From Proteus vulgaris (GTDB taxonomy: Bacteria; Pseudomonadota; Gammaproteobacteria; Enterobacterales; Enterobacteriaceae), in assembly GCF_023100685.1 (NCBI RefSeq), contig NZ_CP090064.1, positions 2,170,001 through 2,234,000 on the forward strand: 64,000 nt of DNA, in the 5' to 3' direction. Of the stretch, positions 7,544 to 19,541 are shown piece after piece. The position numbers and the translations under genes were made by a program. A model generated the notes under the pieces. It did no database searches, was not told the DNA's origin, and saw only the letters and a list, made by a program, of their open reading frames with translations. The first letter of the stretch is position 1. Each line of letters opens with the position of its first letter.

Positions 7544-9727
7544 ATGTCTGTAGCTGTGACAAAAAAAACAATAGAAAAGCTAATTAATGGGTATGAGTCT
7601 GACCCTTTTGCACTTCTTGGTATGCATGAAACATCGGCTGGTTTAGAAGTTCGTGCATTTTTACCTGATGCTGTTTCAGTCAGTGTCATCGATAGAAAGA
7701 ATGGCAGAAAAGTCGCGACATTAGAACGCAAACATCCTAGTGGTTTTTTCTGTGGTGCAATCCCCCGGCGTAAACGTCGTTTTAGTTATTGTTTAGATGT
7801 TACTTGGGAAAATGCACAAGGGATTGTTGATGATCCTTATCAGTTCGGTATTTTACTGCAAGAAATGGATATTTGGTTTTTAGCACAAGGTCATCATTCT
7901 CGCCCTTATCAATGTTTAGGCGCTCACCCCGCTAAATTAGGTGATATTGATGGTATTACTTTTGCTGTATGGGCACCCAATGCACAAAGTGTGAGTGTGG
8001 TTGGCGATTTCTCATTTTGGGATGAAAGACGTTTTCCTATGCGATTACGTCGTGAAAGTGGAATTTGGGAGCTTTTTATTCCACAAGCTCATCTTGGTGA
8101 TTGCTATAAATACGCTATTTTAGATGCCAATGGAGAACGTCGATTAAAAGCTGATCCTTATGCTTTTGAAACGCAAATACGCCCCGAAACTGCATCAATC
8201 ATCAATACATTACCTCCCGTTAAGCCAATGCCATTGTCGCGTCAGCAAACGAATCAACGTAATGCGCCTATTTCTATTTATGAAGTTCATCTAGGTTCAT
8301 GGCGCCGACACACCGACGATCAAAGTTGGTTAAGTTATCGTGAACTAGCCGAACAGTTAATTCCCTACGTTAAAGAAATGGGCTTTACCCATATCGAACT
8401 ATTGCCTATTAATGAGCACCCTTTTGATGGTTCATGGGGATATCAACCTTTAGGGTTATATTCACCAACTCGTCGTTTTGGGTCACCTATGGATTTTCGT
8501 GATTTTATCGAAGCGGCTCATCAGGCTGAAATTAGCGTTATTTTAGATTGGGTTCCTGGACATTTCCCTGAAGATGACTACGGTTTACGTAATTTTGACG
8601 GTACATCACTCTATGAATATGCTGATAGACGAGAAGGCTTCCATCCTGATTGGAACACCTTAATTTATAACTATGGGCGTAATGAAGTACTGAATTACCT
8701 TTCAGGCAATTTATTGTATTGGCATGAACATTTTGCGCTTGATGGTTTCCGTTTCGATGCAGTTGCTTCCATGCTTTATCGTGATTACAGCCGAAAAGAA
8801 GGTGAATGGATACCTAATAAACACGGTGGGCGTGAGAATTTAGAAGCCATTGATTTTATTCGCCATACCAACAAATTATTGGGTACAACTTGCCCAGGTA
8901 CTATCACGATTGCAGAAGAATCAACCGATTTCCCAGGTGTTACCCTACCACCTGATGATGGTGGTTTAGGTTTTAATTACAAATGGAATATGGGTTGGAT
9001 GCACGACACCTTAGCTTATATGCAACGTGATCCTATCTATCGTAAATACCACCACAATCAAATGACCTTTGGCATGCTCTATGCCTATAACGAAAACTTT
9101 GTTCTGCCTCTTTCTCACGATGAATTTGTGCATGGTAAAGGTTCGTTAATAGGTCGTATGGTGGGTGATGATTGGCAAAAATTTGCCAATTTACGGGCAT
9201 ATCTTGGCTTTATGTGGGCTTATCCCGGCAAAAAATTACTATTTATGGGATGTGAGTTTGCACAGTGGCGTGAATGGAACCACGACAGTAGTTTAGATTG
9301 GCATCTTCTTGAAGAGCCAAATAGCCCGCACCAAGGTGTTCAACACTTTGTACGAGATTTAAATCTTTCCTATCAAGCCAATGCCCCGCTTTTTGAGTGT
9401 GATTTTGAACGCGAAGGCTTTGAATGGCTTACCGTTGATGATCACGACAATTCCGTCTTTGCTTTTTGCCGTAAAGATGCACAAGGCAATGAAATTATTG
9501 TTATCAGTAATTTCACTCCTATTGTTCATCATAATTACGTTGTCGGTGTAAACAAAGCGGGTTCATATCAAGAAATACTCAATAGTGATTCTGAGTTTTA
9601 CAACGGCAGTAATGTAGGAAATTTAGGTGAAATAGAGACAACTGCAAGTGCATTTAATGGCAAGCCTCACTCCTTGTCATTGTCACTACCGCCACTTGCG
9701 ACGCTGTATTTAAGATTGAAGGATTAA
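7544..9727 (+). CDS. glgB: 1,4-alpha-glucan branching enzyme GlgB
   Basis: Creates alpha-1,6 branches in glycogen by cutting and transferring alpha-1,4 chains. Domains in order: N-terminal N1 module (~1-110), CBM48 (~120-210, [21 protein letters not shown]), GH13 barrel (~225-620) and C-terminal beta domain. Catalytic residues fall at the E. coli numbers: D405 ([11 protein letters not shown]), E458 (TIAEEST) and D526 ([10 protein letters not shown]). The frame is open from a TTG at 7520, but the ATG at 7544 is preceded by AAGGA at good spacing and gives 727 aa, against 728 in E. coli. It is the first gene of the glg operon; glgX starts one base after its stop codon. Confidence 0.97.
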   Translation: MSVAVTKKTIEKLINGYESDPFALLGMHETSAGLEVRAFLPDAVSVSVIDRKNGRKVATLERKHPSGFFCGAIPRRKRRFSYCLDVTWENAQGIVDDPYQFGILLQEMDIWFLAQGHHSRPYQCLGAHPAKLGDIDGITFAVWAPNAQSVSVVGDFSFWDERRFPMRLRRESGIWELFIPQAHLGDCYKYAILDANGERRLKADPYAFETQIRPETASIINTLPPVKPMPLSRQQTNQRNAPISIYEVHLGSWRRHTDDQSWLSYRELAEQLIPYVKEMGFTHIELLPINEHPFDGSWGYQPLGLYSPTRRFGSPMDFRDFIEAAHQAEISVILDWVPGHFPEDDYGLRNFDGTSLYEYADRREGFHPDWNTLIYNYGRNEVLNYLSGNLLYWHEHFALDGFRFDAVASMLYRDYSRKEGEWIPNKHGGRENLEAIDFIRHTNKLLGTTCPGTITIAEESTDFPGVTLPPDDGGLGFNYKWNMGWMHDTLAYMQRDPIYRKYHHNQMTFGMLYAYNENFVLPLSHDEFVHGKGSLIGRMVGDDWQKFANLRAYLGFMWAYPGKKLLFMGCEFAQWREWNHDSSLDWHLLEEPNSPHQGVQHFVRDLNLSYQANAPLFECDFEREGFEWLTVDDHDNSVFAFCRKDAQGNEIIVISNFTPIVHHNYVVGVNKAGSYQEILNSDSEFYNGSNVGNLGEIETTASAFNGKPHSLSLSLPPLATLYLRLKD

Positions 9728-9728
9728 T

Positions 9729-11798
9729 ATGTCTTTAGATTATGGTCGCCCTTTTCCTATGGGCAGTCATTATGATGGCTATGGAGTAAATTTTACACTC
9801 TTTAGTGAAAATGCCACTAAAGTCATACTCTGCCTGTTTGATAAAGCAGGCAAAGAGATCCGCTATCCATTACCGGGTAAAACTGGCTCAATTTGGCATG
9901 GGTATTTGCCTGGAGCAGGACCCGGTTTACATTATGGTTATCGTGTAGAAGGCGAATGGGAACCAGAAAAAGGATTATTCTATCAACCTCAACAGTTGTT
10001 ATTAGATCCTTATGCGAGGCAAGTCACAGGCATAGTGGATAACACCTTGCCTTATACATCCCCTGTTTTTAATGCATTAGAACATGATGATAGTGCAATA
10101 ACACCTAAAGCAATTATCACGGATGATAGTGGTTGTTTTTGTCACTATTATAAAGAAAAAGGCACTTATCAGCGTTTAAATACACCGTGGTCAGAAACCA
10201 TTATTTATGAAGGTCATGTAAAGGGACTAACAAAACTACATCCTGAAATACCTGAAAAATTACGGGGTACTTATGCAGCATTAGGACACCCTGCTTTTAT
10301 TTCGCATTTGAAAAAATTAGGTATTACGGCATTAGAATTATTACCTATTCAATATCATTTAACCGAGCCACATCTTCATAAAATTGGTTTAAAAAACTAT
10401 TGGGGTTATAACGTATTAGCGCCTTTTGCTTTATCGACACAATATTATTCCAACACAGGTCGAAATATTATTGATGAATTTCGAGAAGCCGTAAGATGTC
10501 TGCATAAAGCCAATATTGAAGTCATCCTAGATGTGGTATTCAATCACACTGCTGAATTAAGTGACCAATTTGAAGGTTATATTGTTTCTCAACGTGGTAT
10601 TGATAACCAAAGCTATTATTGGTTAAACGATGAAAATAAAGCCCAAAATTGGACGGGATGTGGTAATACTCTCAATTTAAGTCGCCCTGAAACGGTGCAG
10701 TGGGTAATGGATTGCCTACGCTATTGGGTTACTGAATTTCATATTGATGGCTTCCGCTTTGATTTGGCAACCAGTCTTGGCCGAGTTCCTTATTTTGATA
10801 CACAATCGCCATTATTAACGGCTATTCGCCAAGATCCGCTTCTTTCACGCATTAAACTTATCGCAGAGCCATGGGATTTAGGCTCTGATGGTTATCAAGT
10901 CGGTAATTTCCCAGTTCCATTTACAGAATGGAATGACGGCTACCGTGATGTTATTCGTCGTTTTTGGTTATGGCGAGATGTATCTATTGCAACATTTGCA
11001 GACAACATTACTGGCTCTGCAAAGCTATACCATAAAAACGGTCGGCCTCCCTATTCTAGTATCAATATGATAACAAGCCATGATGGCTTTACACTGCGAG
11101 ATTTAGTGAGTTATCAGAATAAACATAACGAGGAGAATGGAGAATCAAACCTAGATGGACATAACACCAATTACAGTGTGAATTTTGGTGAAGAGGGTTT
11201 GATAGTTAATGAAAAAATAGGTCAATACAGATTGCTTGCGACAAGGAATATGCTGGCAACCTTACTGCTTTCTAGAGGAACACCTCATTTACTCGCCGGT
11301 GATGAAGTGGGTAATACGCAATATGGTAATAACAACGCTTATTGTCAGGATAATAAAGTCAGTTGGATCAAATGGTTTCAACAACCTTATGACTTAACTG
11401 ATTACATTCGCCACCTTATTGAATTACGTCACCAAATTACACCTTTAAGTTCTCTTAAATGGTGGGAAGAAGATAGTGAAAACGTTATTTGGTTCAATCA
11501 AGATGCTCAACCAATGAGCGATGAAGATTGGCAACAACTTCCGCCCTCACCATTACAACTTTTTTTAGCGCAACAATGGATTTTAATGATTAACCCATTA
11601 AGAAACAGCGCTGTCTTTTCTTTACCTGAAGGGTCTTGGTCTTGCTTGCTTGATACGGCTAGCTGGCCTCTTTGTCACCCAACACAATCTCAGCATTGTG
11701 AAGTACAACCTAACAGTATCACCCTTTGGCGAAATAGCGTTTTTTATACTCAGTCTTCTACTGAAAAATTACCCAATATTTCCTCCCAAGTTAAGTAA
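9729..11798 (+). CDS. glgX: Glycogen debranching enzyme GlgX
   Basis: Isoamylase-type GH13 enzyme that removes the short limit branches left by glycogen phosphorylase. An N-terminal CBM48 (~10-110) precedes the barrel. Catalytic residues are D345 (DGFRFDLATS), E380 (LIAEPWDLG) and D452 (SHDGFTLRDL), with the GYNVLAPFALS and VVFNHTAE family motifs. At 689 aa it is about 30 residues longer than E. coli GlgX, with the extra mostly at the C-terminus. Its ATG follows the glgB stop by one base and is probably translationally coupled. Confidence 0.96.
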   Translation: MSLDYGRPFPMGSHYDGYGVNFTLFSENATKVILCLFDKAGKEIRYPLPGKTGSIWHGYLPGAGPGLHYGYRVEGEWEPEKGLFYQPQQLLLDPYARQVTGIVDNTLPYTSPVFNALEHDDSAITPKAIITDDSGCFCHYYKEKGTYQRLNTPWSETIIYEGHVKGLTKLHPEIPEKLRGTYAALGHPAFISHLKKLGITALELLPIQYHLTEPHLHKIGLKNYWGYNVLAPFALSTQYYSNTGRNIIDEFREAVRCLHKANIEVILDVVFNHTAELSDQFEGYIVSQRGIDNQSYYWLNDENKAQNWTGCGNTLNLSRPETVQWVMDCLRYWVTEFHIDGFRFDLATSLGRVPYFDTQSPLLTAIRQDPLLSRIKLIAEPWDLGSDGYQVGNFPVPFTEWNDGYRDVIRRFWLWRDVSIATFADNITGSAKLYHKNGRPPYSSINMITSHDGFTLRDLVSYQNKHNEENGESNLDGHNTNYSVNFGEEGLIVNEKIGQYRLLATRNMLATLLLSRGTPHLLAGDEVGNTQYGNNNAYCQDNKVSWIKWFQQPYDLTDYIRHLIELRHQITPLSSLKWWEEDSENVIWFNQDAQPMSDEDWQQLPPSPLQLFLAQQWILMINPLRNSAVFSLPEGSWSCLLDTASWPLCHPTQSQHCEVQPNSITLWRNSVFYTQSSTEKLPNISSQVK

Positions 11799-11819
11799 TT
11801 TGATTGGAGTGCTATAACT

Positions 11820-13169
11820 ATGATGACAACAGAACAAGGCCAAAAATTAATGTTGGCACAACAACTTCCTAAAGAGGCGATTGCGCTCGTTTTAGCTGGA
11901 GGTCGTGGCACACGCTTGAAAGCATTGACAGCGAAACGTGCAAAACCGGCGGTTTTCTTTGGTGGGAAATTTCGAATTATCGACTTTACGCTATCAAACT
12001 GTCTTAACTCAGGGATCCGTCGTATTGGTGTAATAACCCAGTATCAATCGCACTCCCTCGTTCAACATATTCAACGCGGTTGGTCATTTTTTAACGAAGA
12101 CATGAATGAATTTGTTGACTTATTACCAGCTCAACAACGTCGTAATACCGATCATTGGTATATGGGTACGGCTGATGCGATATATCAAAACCTTGATATT
12201 CTTCGTAGCTACAAAGCTAAATATGTGGTGATTTTAGCAGGTGATCATATTTATAAAATGAACTATGCGCGTTTATTACTTGATCACGTTGAAAATAAAT
12301 CAAAATTTACCGTTGCCTGTATTCGAGTTCCTAAAGAAGATGCATTTCAGTTTGGTATTATGGATATCGATGAAAATCGTCGAGTACTAAATTTCCTAGA
12401 AAAACCATCAAATCCACCGTGTATTCCTGATGATCCAGAGCATTCATTAGCGAGCATGGGGATTTATGTGGTTGATAGAGATTATCTATTTGATTTACTG
12501 GAAGAAGATAGCCGTGATCCTGATTCACATCATGATTTTGGCCAAGATATTATTCCTAAAATCACTGAACGTGGTGATGTGTTAGCTCACCCATTTGAAC
12601 TCTCTTGCGTTAGTTCTGATCCGTCTGTAGCACCTTATTGGCGTGATGTAGGAACCATTGAAGCGTATTGGTCTGCAAACCTTGATTTAGCCTCAGTGAC
12701 ACCTGAGCTTGATATGTATGCCAAAGATTGGCCAATTCGCACCTTTATGACCCCGCTACCACCTGCAAAATTTGTACAAGATAATCATGGTGAGCATGGG
12801 CAAATGATGAACTCTTTGATTGCAGATGGCTGTATTATCAATGGCTCAACTCTCTATTCTTCTATTTTATTCCCATTGGTTCGTGTTGAATCTTTCTGCC
12901 ACATTGAAGATTCTGTCATTTTACCAGATGTTACCGTGAGTCATCACTGCTACTTAAAACGTTGTATCATCGAGCGTAGTTGTACTATCCCCGAAGGGAC
13001 AGTCATTGGTATGAATGCAGAAGATGATGCAGCTCGTTTTCATCGTACTGAAGAAGGTATTGTGCTAGTGACAAGAGAAATGCTTGAACAATTAGCACAT
13101 CAAAAAAAAGAAAACCCAATTGAGAAAAACGAAGAACAGAAACCTCAAAATGAGGAGGCATTTTCGTGA
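11820..13169 (+). CDS. glgC: Glucose-1-phosphate adenylyltransferase GlgC
   Basis: ADP-glucose pyrophosphorylase, the committed and allosterically regulated step of bacterial glycogen synthesis (ATP + glucose-1-P to ADP-glucose + PPi). The nucleotidyltransferase signature is [29 protein letters not shown] (~22-50), followed by [20 protein letters not shown] and the [12 protein letters not shown] and GDHIYKMNY motifs. A C-terminal left-handed beta-helix (~300-430) holds the regulatory region. At 449 aa it is slightly longer than the E. coli protein because of a charged Lys/Glu/Asn tail. The stop codon overlaps the glgA start in GTGA. Confidence 0.97.
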   Translation: MMTTEQGQKLMLAQQLPKEAIALVLAGGRGTRLKALTAKRAKPAVFFGGKFRIIDFTLSNCLNSGIRRIGVITQYQSHSLVQHIQRGWSFFNEDMNEFVDLLPAQQRRNTDHWYMGTADAIYQNLDILRSYKAKYVVILAGDHIYKMNYARLLLDHVENKSKFTVACIRVPKEDAFQFGIMDIDENRRVLNFLEKPSNPPCIPDDPEHSLASMGIYVVDRDYLFDLLEEDSRDPDSHHDFGQDIIPKITERGDVLAHPFELSCVSSDPSVAPYWRDVGTIEAYWSANLDLASVTPELDMYAKDWPIRTFMTPLPPAKFVQDNHGEHGQMMNSLIADGCIINGSTLYSSILFPLVRVESFCHIEDSVILPDVTVSHHCYLKRCIIERSCTIPEGTVIGMNAEDDAARFHRTEEGIVLVTREMLEQLAHQKKENPIEKNEEQKPQNEEAFS

Positions 13170-14599
13170 ATGTGCTTCACTGTTGTTCTGAGTTATTTCC
13201 TCTGCTAAAAACAGGGGGATTAGCTGATGTTATGGGCTCTTTGCCCCTAGCTCAGAAAAAAATAGGCTTAGATGCGCGGGTTGTTATACCCGCGTTTCCT
13301 GCGATTAAAGATAATATTGCTGATCTCAAATTAGTCACTGATGTTGATACCTTTGCAGGTCATATTTCTTTGCTTTATGGTCAATACCAAGGTATTGATA
13401 TTTATCTTATTGATGCACCTCATCTTTATCAACGAGCAGGCAGCCCTTATCACGATGAATATCAACATGCTTATAGTGATAATGTTTTTCGTTTTGCCCT
13501 ATTAGGTTGGGTTGCCAGTGAATTATCCGCAGGATTAGATCCTTTATGGCGTGCTGATATTGTTCATGCTCACGACTGGCATGCGGGGTTAGCTTGCGCT
13601 TATTTGGCTGTAAAACACTATCCTGCAAAATCGGTTTTTACAGTTCATAACCTCGCTTATAAAGGCGAGTTTTCACCTTATCATCTTCATCAACTTGAAT
13701 TACCTGATTACAGTTTTTCAATTAATGGGTTGGAATATTATGGACAGATTTCATTCTTAAAAGCGGGCTTATTTTATGCAAATCATATTACGACGGTTAG
13801 CCCAACATATGCCAAAGAGATAACGCGCCCTGAATTTGGTTATGGACTTGAAGGTTTATTGCGTCAACGTACCGATGAACAGCGATTAAGTGGCATATTA
13901 AATGGTATAGATGAGGCGATTTGGGAGCCTGCAACGGATAACTTAATTACACGTCGCTATGATATAAAAAACCTCAATAAACGCCTAGAAAATAAAACAG
14001 CATTACAGAAAAAATGCGGTTTACCTGTTAATAATAATGCCCCTCTTTTTGCTGTTGTGAGCCGTTTAACATCACAAAAAGGGCTTGATTTAGTGATTGA
14101 CGTATTACCTGATATTGTTGATCAAGGTGGTCAATTTGTGTTGTTAGGCACAGGTGATAGCCATCTTGAATCCGCATTTTTACATGCTCAACAACAATAC
14201 CCTCAACATGTTGCTACTCATATTGGTTATGACGAAAGTTTTTCACACCAAGTTATCGCGGGTGCTGATGTGATTATGGTGCCTAGTCGTTTTGAACCTT
14301 GTGGGTTAACTCAGCTATATGGCTTGAAATATGGCGCACTTCCTTTAGTGAGACACACCGGTGGATTAGCTGATACGGTGAATGATTGTTCATTAGAAAA
14401 TCTAGCCCATCATCAAGCCACAGGTTTTGTTTTCCATGAAGCAACACCTGATGATTTGCGTCTTGCTATCAATCGAGCCTTTACCTTGTGGGGTATGCCA
14501 AAACAGTGGCAACAAGTTCAAACAGATGCCATGAGCCAAACTATTTTTAGTTGGGAAACAGCGGCTAAGACCTATGCAGCGCTGTATCACCGTTTATAG
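13166..14599 (+). CDS. glgA: Glycogen synthase GlgA (ADP-glucose-specific)
   Basis: GT5 starch/glycogen synthase extending alpha-1,4-glucan from ADP-glucose. K15-T-G-G-L at the N-terminus is the ADP-glucose-binding signature; the C-terminal half has [18 protein letters not shown] and the [10 protein letters not shown] motif. Length 477 aa equals E. coli GlgA. It starts with GTG, overlapping the glgC stop by four bases (GTGA), with GAGGAG upstream, so translation is likely coupled. Confidence 0.97.
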   Translation: MNVLHCCSELFPLLKTGGLADVMGSLPLAQKKIGLDARVVIPAFPAIKDNIADLKLVTDVDTFAGHISLLYGQYQGIDIYLIDAPHLYQRAGSPYHDEYQHAYSDNVFRFALLGWVASELSAGLDPLWRADIVHAHDWHAGLACAYLAVKHYPAKSVFTVHNLAYKGEFSPYHLHQLELPDYSFSINGLEYYGQISFLKAGLFYANHITTVSPTYAKEITRPEFGYGLEGLLRQRTDEQRLSGILNGIDEAIWEPATDNLITRRYDIKNLNKRLENKTALQKKCGLPVNNNAPLFAVVSRLTSQKGLDLVIDVLPDIVDQGGQFVLLGTGDSHLESAFLHAQQQYPQHVATHIGYDESFSHQVIAGADVIMVPSRFEPCGLTQLYGLKYGALPLVRHTGGLADTVNDCSLENLAHHQATGFVFHEATPDDLRLAINRAFTLWGMPKQWQQVQTDAMSQTIFSWETAAKTYAALYHRL

Positions 14600-14643
14600 A
14601 CATGATGTCTATTTGACCTGTGGATCACCAAAAGAGATTTATA

Positions 14644-17094
14644 ATGAAAAAGTTATGTGAATTTGATTATTTATCACCAGATAAGGATGTTGAATCGTTA
14701 AAGCGTTCTATTGTTTATAAACTGATGTTTATTGTTGGTACTTCCCCTAAATACGCCACACCAACAGATTGGTTAAATGCAACTTCCTACGCGATACGAG
14801 ACCGTTTAGTTGAACGTTGGTTGAAATCAACCAAAGCTGAACTTTCACCGAAAGTAAAACAGGTTTACTACATTTCGATGGAATTTCTTATGGGACGTTT
14901 TTTAACGAATGCTATGCTTTCTTTAGGGGTTTATAACGAAGTTAAAGAAGCATTAAAAGAATTAGGACTTGATCTTGAAAAGCAAATCGAACTTGAGCCA
15001 GACCCAGGTTTAGGTAACGGCGGTTTAGGTCGTTTAGCGGCGTGTTTTCTTGATTCTTGTGCCACATTAGGTTATCCGGTGACAGGCTATGGTATTCGCT
15101 ATGAATACGGTATGTTCCGTCAGCAAATTCAAAATGGTGAACAGCATGAAGTTGCGGATAACTGGCTTGAGAAAGGTAATCCTTGGGAATTCCCTCGTCA
15201 TGATGTGCAATTTGAAGTGGATTTTGGCGGGCGTTTACAACAAGAAGGTGATAAAAGTTATTGGGTTGATACCTTGAATGTGCTGGCTCAACCTAATGAC
15301 TCTATTGTTCCTGGTTATAACACACAAGCAACAGATACCATTAGGTTATGGTCTGCTAAAGCAAATGGTGCGTTTAATTTAGGTAAATTCAATAAAGGTG
15401 AATACCTTGAAGCTACAGAAGCCAAAGATCGCTCTGAAAATATCTCTCGTATTCTTTACCCAGATGACTCAACTATGTCAGGTAAGATGTTGCGTTTGCA
15501 GCAAGAATATTTTTTAGTCAGCGCCTCTATTCAAGATATTTTGCAACGTCATTATCATCTTCATCAACGCTTTGATAATTTAAAAGATTTTATTGCCATT
15601 CACCTTAACGACACTCACCCTGTTCTTGCCATTCCTGAATTAATGCGCCAGCTTATTGATAAGCATGGATTTAGTTGGGATGAAGCATGGAAGCAAACAA
15701 TCTGCATATTTTCATATACCAATCATACGTTAATGGGTGAAGCATTAGAAACATGGCCTGTTGATATGATAGGACGCGCACTTCCTCGCCATTTACAAAT
15801 TATTTTCCAAATCAATGATAAATTCTTAAAGCAAGTTAGAGAACAATATCCTAATGATAACGACTTATTACGTCGTGTTTCTATTATTGATGAAGAAAAT
15901 GGTCGTAATGTCCGTATGGCTTGGCTTGCGGTAATTATTAGTCAGCAAGTTAATGGGGTTTCTGAACTTCATAGCCAATTAATGGTGCAATCCTTATTTG
16001 CTGATTTTGCGATGATCTATCCTAAGAAATTCTGCAATATTACCAATGGTATTACCCCCCGTCGCTGGCTGGCATTAGCTAACCCTTCTCTTTCTCAAGT
16101 CATTGATAACCAGATTGGTACCAACTGGCGAACCAATTTAGAGCAATTAGGTGAATTAATGCCACTGGTGAAAGACAAAGATTTCTTACACCAATTAAAA
16201 GACTCAAAGCGACTGAATAAACAAAACTTGGCTAACATTATTCAGCAAGACTTGAATATTACCATTAATCCTGATGCGTTATTTGATGTACAAATTAAAC
16301 GTATTCATGAATATAAACGTCAACTTCTCAATGTGTTAGGTATTATCACTCGTTATAATCGTATTCTAGAAAATCCAGAGAAAAACTGGGTGCCTCGCGT
16401 ATTTATTTTTGGAGGTAAAGCCGCATCAGCTTATTATAATGCGAAAAAAATTATTAATCTTATCAACGATATTGCAGTGAAGATTAATAATGACGAGCGT
16501 ATTAAAGATAAACTAAAAGTGATCTTCATTCCTAATTACGGCGTGAGCTTAGCGCAACATATTATTCCTGCTGCGGATTTATCTGAACAAATATCTTTAG
16601 CTGGCACAGAAGCTTCTGGTACAGGTAATATGAAATTTGCGTTAAATGGTGCGCTAACTATCGGAACTCTGGATGGTGCTAATATTGAAATTGGTGAGCA
16701 TGTTGGTTTTGAAAATATGTTTATCTTTGGTCATAACGCACAAGAAGTTGCTGAGTTAAGACAGCGTTATTCGCCACGTCGCTATTATGATGAAGATGTT
16801 GAGCTACATACAGTGCTCAATCAAATCGCTAATGGCTTCTTTAATCCAACTTCTCCTGATAGATATAAATCAATTTTCGATAGTTTAATTGAGTTTGGCG
16901 ATCATTATCAGGTATTAGCCGATTATCGTAGCTATGTGGATACTCAAGATAGTGTTGATGTTCTCTATCAAGATGGAGATGCTTGGTTGAAAAAATCTGC
17001 ATTAAATATCTGCCAAATGGGTTATTTTTCTGCAGATCGTGCGGTAACAGAGTATATGCAACGAATTTGGAAAGCTTCTGCAATTACCTTGTAA
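14644..17094 (+). CDS. glgP: Glycogen phosphorylase GlgP
   Basis: PLP-dependent GT35 phosphorylase releasing glucose-1-phosphate from glycogen ends. The PLP lysine is K664 in [14 protein letters not shown]; other family blocks seen are [21 protein letters not shown] (~115-135) and the [17 protein letters not shown] stretch. The frame extends to a GTG at 14620, but the ATG at 14644 has AAAAGAGA upstream and gives 816 aa, against 815 in E. coli. Last gene of the operon, followed by a strong terminator. With GlgX it forms the degradation half of the pathway, in the same transcript as the synthesis genes. Confidence 0.97.
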   Translation: MKKLCEFDYLSPDKDVESLKRSIVYKLMFIVGTSPKYATPTDWLNATSYAIRDRLVERWLKSTKAELSPKVKQVYYISMEFLMGRFLTNAMLSLGVYNEVKEALKELGLDLEKQIELEPDPGLGNGGLGRLAACFLDSCATLGYPVTGYGIRYEYGMFRQQIQNGEQHEVADNWLEKGNPWEFPRHDVQFEVDFGGRLQQEGDKSYWVDTLNVLAQPNDSIVPGYNTQATDTIRLWSAKANGAFNLGKFNKGEYLEATEAKDRSENISRILYPDDSTMSGKMLRLQQEYFLVSASIQDILQRHYHLHQRFDNLKDFIAIHLNDTHPVLAIPELMRQLIDKHGFSWDEAWKQTICIFSYTNHTLMGEALETWPVDMIGRALPRHLQIIFQINDKFLKQVREQYPNDNDLLRRVSIIDEENGRNVRMAWLAVIISQQVNGVSELHSQLMVQSLFADFAMIYPKKFCNITNGITPRRWLALANPSLSQVIDNQIGTNWRTNLEQLGELMPLVKDKDFLHQLKDSKRLNKQNLANIIQQDLNITINPDALFDVQIKRIHEYKRQLLNVLGIITRYNRILENPEKNWVPRVFIFGGKAASAYYNAKKIINLINDIAVKINNDERIKDKLKVIFIPNYGVSLAQHIIPAADLSEQISLAGTEASGTGNMKFALNGALTIGTLDGANIEIGEHVGFENMFIFGHNAQEVAELRQRYSPRRYYDEDVELHTVLNQIANGFFNPTSPDRYKSIFDSLIEFGDHYQVLADYRSYVDTQDSVDVLYQDGDAWLKKSALNICQMGYFSADRAVTEYMQRIWKASAITL

Positions 17095-17125
17095 AAAATA
17101 AACTTATTTTCTAAGGACAGAACGT

Positions 17126-17155
17126 AACCGCGCTTTATTGCGCGGTTTTGCTTTT
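17126..17155 (+). terminator. Intrinsic terminator of the glg operon
   Basis: A perfect GC-rich 8-bp stem AACCGCGC / GCGCGGTT with a six-base loop is followed by TTGCTTTTATT. It lies 32 bases after the glgP stop. Confidence 0.9.
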
Positions 17156-17176
17156 ATTGTTCAAGCATGAATAAGA

Positions 17177-17827
17177 TTAGATTTTAATGCGGTAAGCACA
17201 ACGTCTTGCACCTTCTAAGATATATTCAACACGTTGTAGTTCTACCCCTAGTGTTTCAGAAAATAACTCTTTTTCTGTATTACAAAAACCTTGGCAAACT
17301 TTAGCTGCGGCACATATTGGGCAATGATCTTCAATAAACAGGTATTCGTTATCTTTTACTTGTTCCCAGTGTGCCATATAGCCTTCTTGACTACGCAGAG
17401 AAGCTAAAATATCTAAGCGTTCTGTTAGTTCATCAGCTTCTCTTATTGCTTGTGTGTAGCGTTCATAGCTCTGTTTTTTTCGTGCAAGAATAATTTTATC
17501 AATCGCATCTTCACCCAATTCTTCACGAATAGTCATCAGAATTTGTGCTGTTAATTCAGCATGAGTATCTGGAAATTGCTTTTGCCCTAATTCTGTTAAG
17601 TGCCAATATTGAATAGGTCGTCCAACCCCTCTTGGCTCAGTTATTGCTTCAACCAATCCTGCGCTGGCAAGCTTTACAAATTGTTGCCTTGCCGCTTCGC
17701 TACTTGTACCAAGACGTTGACCAACATCATTTGCTTGCATTGGCCCATGTTTTTTAATTAAAAACAGAATTTTATCGCCAACACTACGTTGAGCAGGATA
17801 ATTATATTCCAAGTTTTTTCTTGACAT
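17177..17827 (-). CDS. Winged-helix transcriptional regulator with C-terminal cysteine cluster (COG2345-like)
   Basis: Predicted DNA-binding sensor of the group that includes SufR-like ArsR-fold regulators. The N-terminal winged helix is ~17-85 (VGDKILFLIKKHGPMQANDVGQRLGTSSEAARQQF, then the wing GVGRPIQYWHLTELG). A helical linker (~90-145) leads to a cysteine-rich end: H168-C169, C172, C178, C182 and C210 in ARRCAYRI. This resembles the Cys pattern of COG2345 proteins, which may bind an iron-sulfur cluster or metal; binding is an inference. It is divergent from an MFS exporter across 93 bases containing a dyad, so it probably regulates that exporter and itself. Confidence 0.75.
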   Translation of the reverse strand: MSRKNLEYNYPAQRSVGDKILFLIKKHGPMQANDVGQRLGTSSEAARQQFVKLASAGLVEAITEPRGVGRPIQYWHLTELGQKQFPDTHAELTAQILMTIREELGEDAIDKIILARKKQSYERYTQAIREADELTERLDILASLRSQEGYMAHWEQVKDNEYLFIEDHCPICAAAKVCQGFCNTEKELFSETLGVELQRVEYILEGARRCAYRIKI

Positions 17828-17852
17828 ATTAGACGTCTCAGTATTTATTAAT

Positions 17853-17868
17853 CCAAGTTTTACCTTGG
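17853..17868. promoter_or_regulatory. Candidate operator between regulator and MFS gene
   Basis: CCAAG-TTTTAC-CTTGG is an interrupted dyad with A/T-rich flanks between the divergent winged-helix regulator and MFS transporter genes. A perfect 8-base palindrome AGACGTCT lies nearby at 17831-17838. Either could be the regulator's site; the assignment is positional only. Confidence 0.4.
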
Positions 17869-17920
17869 TAATTTAACGAAGCTATGTCGTAATAGCAATA
17901 AAAGAAGGATATTTTTTCTA

Positions 17921-19336
17921 ATGATCCCAGATAACAATAGCCAATGGCGTGATCTTTTCTCAGGGAAAAATGGGGCAATTTCATTTGCACTTTCCTTTGG
18001 TGTCGTGATCCACGCAATTAATATTTTAATGGCAACCACGATTTTACCCTCAGTTGTAACCGATATTGGTGGAATAGGATTATATGCATGGAACACCACG
18101 CTATTTGTTGCGGCCTCTATTATTGGTTCGGTATTATCTGCACGCTTATTAAGTTTATTAGGTGCCAAAGGTGCCTATTTGATAGCAACGGTACTTTTTT
18201 TTATTGGTAGTTTATTGTGTACAATAGCACCTAAAATGGAAGTCATGCTAATTGGTCGATTTGTTCAAGGCCTTGGCGGTGGGCTTTTATTTGCACTTTC
18301 CTACGCCATGGTGAATATCGTTTATGATCAAGCATTATGGCCAAGAGCAATGGCATTAATTTCAGGAATGTGGGGGGTTGCTACATTAATTGGCCCTGCT
18401 ATTGGTGGAATTTTTGCTCAATTAGATGCTTGGCGTTATGCCTTTGGTATTATGTTACCTATCATGCTTTTTTATGGTATTTACCTGTGGTTTATCTTAC
18501 CAAAGAATAACAACGAGGCTCCAAAATCATCATCACAAAGTTTACCTTATCTTCAGCTAATAATTTTAACAGCGGCAGTTTTGCTTATTTCATCAGGTAG
18601 CCTTTCTTCTTCACTCATCATCAACTTACTCAGTATCGTGGTGGTATTTGGTTTAATTGGTATACTTATTTTTTGTGAGAAACGCCTTTCTGTTCGGTTA
18701 TTACCGTCAAATACTTTTAAAGGTCTTTCTTTACATGCCCTTTTATATCTGACTATCTCGTTATTAGCGATTGGCATGACATGTGAGATCTTTGTCCCTT
18801 ACTATCTACAAAGCTTGCATATGCAAACACCTTTAGCTTCTGGTTATATGAGTGCATTAATGGCGTTAGGTTGGACAGTTGCTGAAGTGATTAGTGCAAG
18901 TTGGCAAGGCGCTAAAATGCGTTTTAGTATTTTAAGTGGTCCTATTATTGTTTTTGCTGGTTTATTAGCGTTAGCTTTCGTTATTCCAAATCCACTGCTG
19001 CAATCGGAAAATGCGGTTAGTCTTTCTATTATATTATTCGCTTTATTCTTAGTGGGATATGGTATTGGTTTTGGTTGGCCACACCTATTAACACGAATAT
19101 TACAAGCCGCATCAGAACAAGATAAAGATATTGCAGGTGCTTCGATTACCACGGTACAGTTATTTGCAACTGCACTCGGTTCTGCTCTTGCTGGTATGAT
19201 AGTTAACTTAAATGGCTTTAATAGCGGTACACCGGAAGGACTTTCTTCTTCTGCATCTGCCCTTTTCTTATTTTTAGCATTCGCACCATTAATAGCGATT
19301 TATACAGCGTGGAAAATAACGCGGTGCTCATACTAA
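17921..19336 (+). CDS. MFS transporter, drug:H+ antiporter type (DHA2-like)
   Basis: Major facilitator permease of 471 aa with about 12-14 membrane spans. Family motifs visible: GAKGAYLIATVLFFIGSLLCTIAP (A-motif region between spans 2 and 3, ~80-105), the GRFVQGLGGGLLFALSYAMV segment (~112-131), and the span-5 antiporter-type GVATLIGPAIGGIFAQ (motif C, ~152-167). This points to a proton-driven exporter, probably of a drug or metabolite, rather than an importer. AAGGAT lies ten bases before the ATG. It is monocistronic with a strong terminator and divergent from the cysteine-cluster regulator. Substrate unknown. Confidence 0.85.
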   Translation: MIPDNNSQWRDLFSGKNGAISFALSFGVVIHAINILMATTILPSVVTDIGGIGLYAWNTTLFVAASIIGSVLSARLLSLLGAKGAYLIATVLFFIGSLLCTIAPKMEVMLIGRFVQGLGGGLLFALSYAMVNIVYDQALWPRAMALISGMWGVATLIGPAIGGIFAQLDAWRYAFGIMLPIMLFYGIYLWFILPKNNNEAPKSSSQSLPYLQLIILTAAVLLISSGSLSSSLIINLLSIVVVFGLIGILIFCEKRLSVRLLPSNTFKGLSLHALLYLTISLLAIGMTCEIFVPYYLQSLHMQTPLASGYMSALMALGWTVAEVISASWQGAKMRFSILSGPIIVFAGLLALAFVIPNPLLQSENAVSLSIILFALFLVGYGIGFGWPHLLTRILQAASEQDKDIAGASITTVQLFATALGSALAGMIVNLNGFNSGTPEGLSSSASALFLFLAFAPLIAIYTAWKITRCSY

Positions 19337-19357
19337 AGCTTCTATAGTCAAATAATT

Positions 19358-19390
19358 AAGAGGTGATTTTTTCACCTCTTTTTATTTTTT
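19358..19390 (+). terminator. Intrinsic terminator after MFS gene
   Basis: A perfect 9-bp stem AAGAGGTGA / TCACCTCTT with a T5 loop is followed by TTTATTTTTT, 21 bases after the MFS stop codon. Confidence 0.9.
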
Positions 19391-19541
19391 GTTTACATTA
19401 TCTTTTTACAGCTTACATATTTCATTCTTTTTTTATCTTTAAATTAAAAATAAATATAATCGTGCATTTTATAAAAGACGTATTTACTTATTAGTCTAAT
19501 AATATAATAAAGTATTATTTTTATATATTTAGGATAATGAA

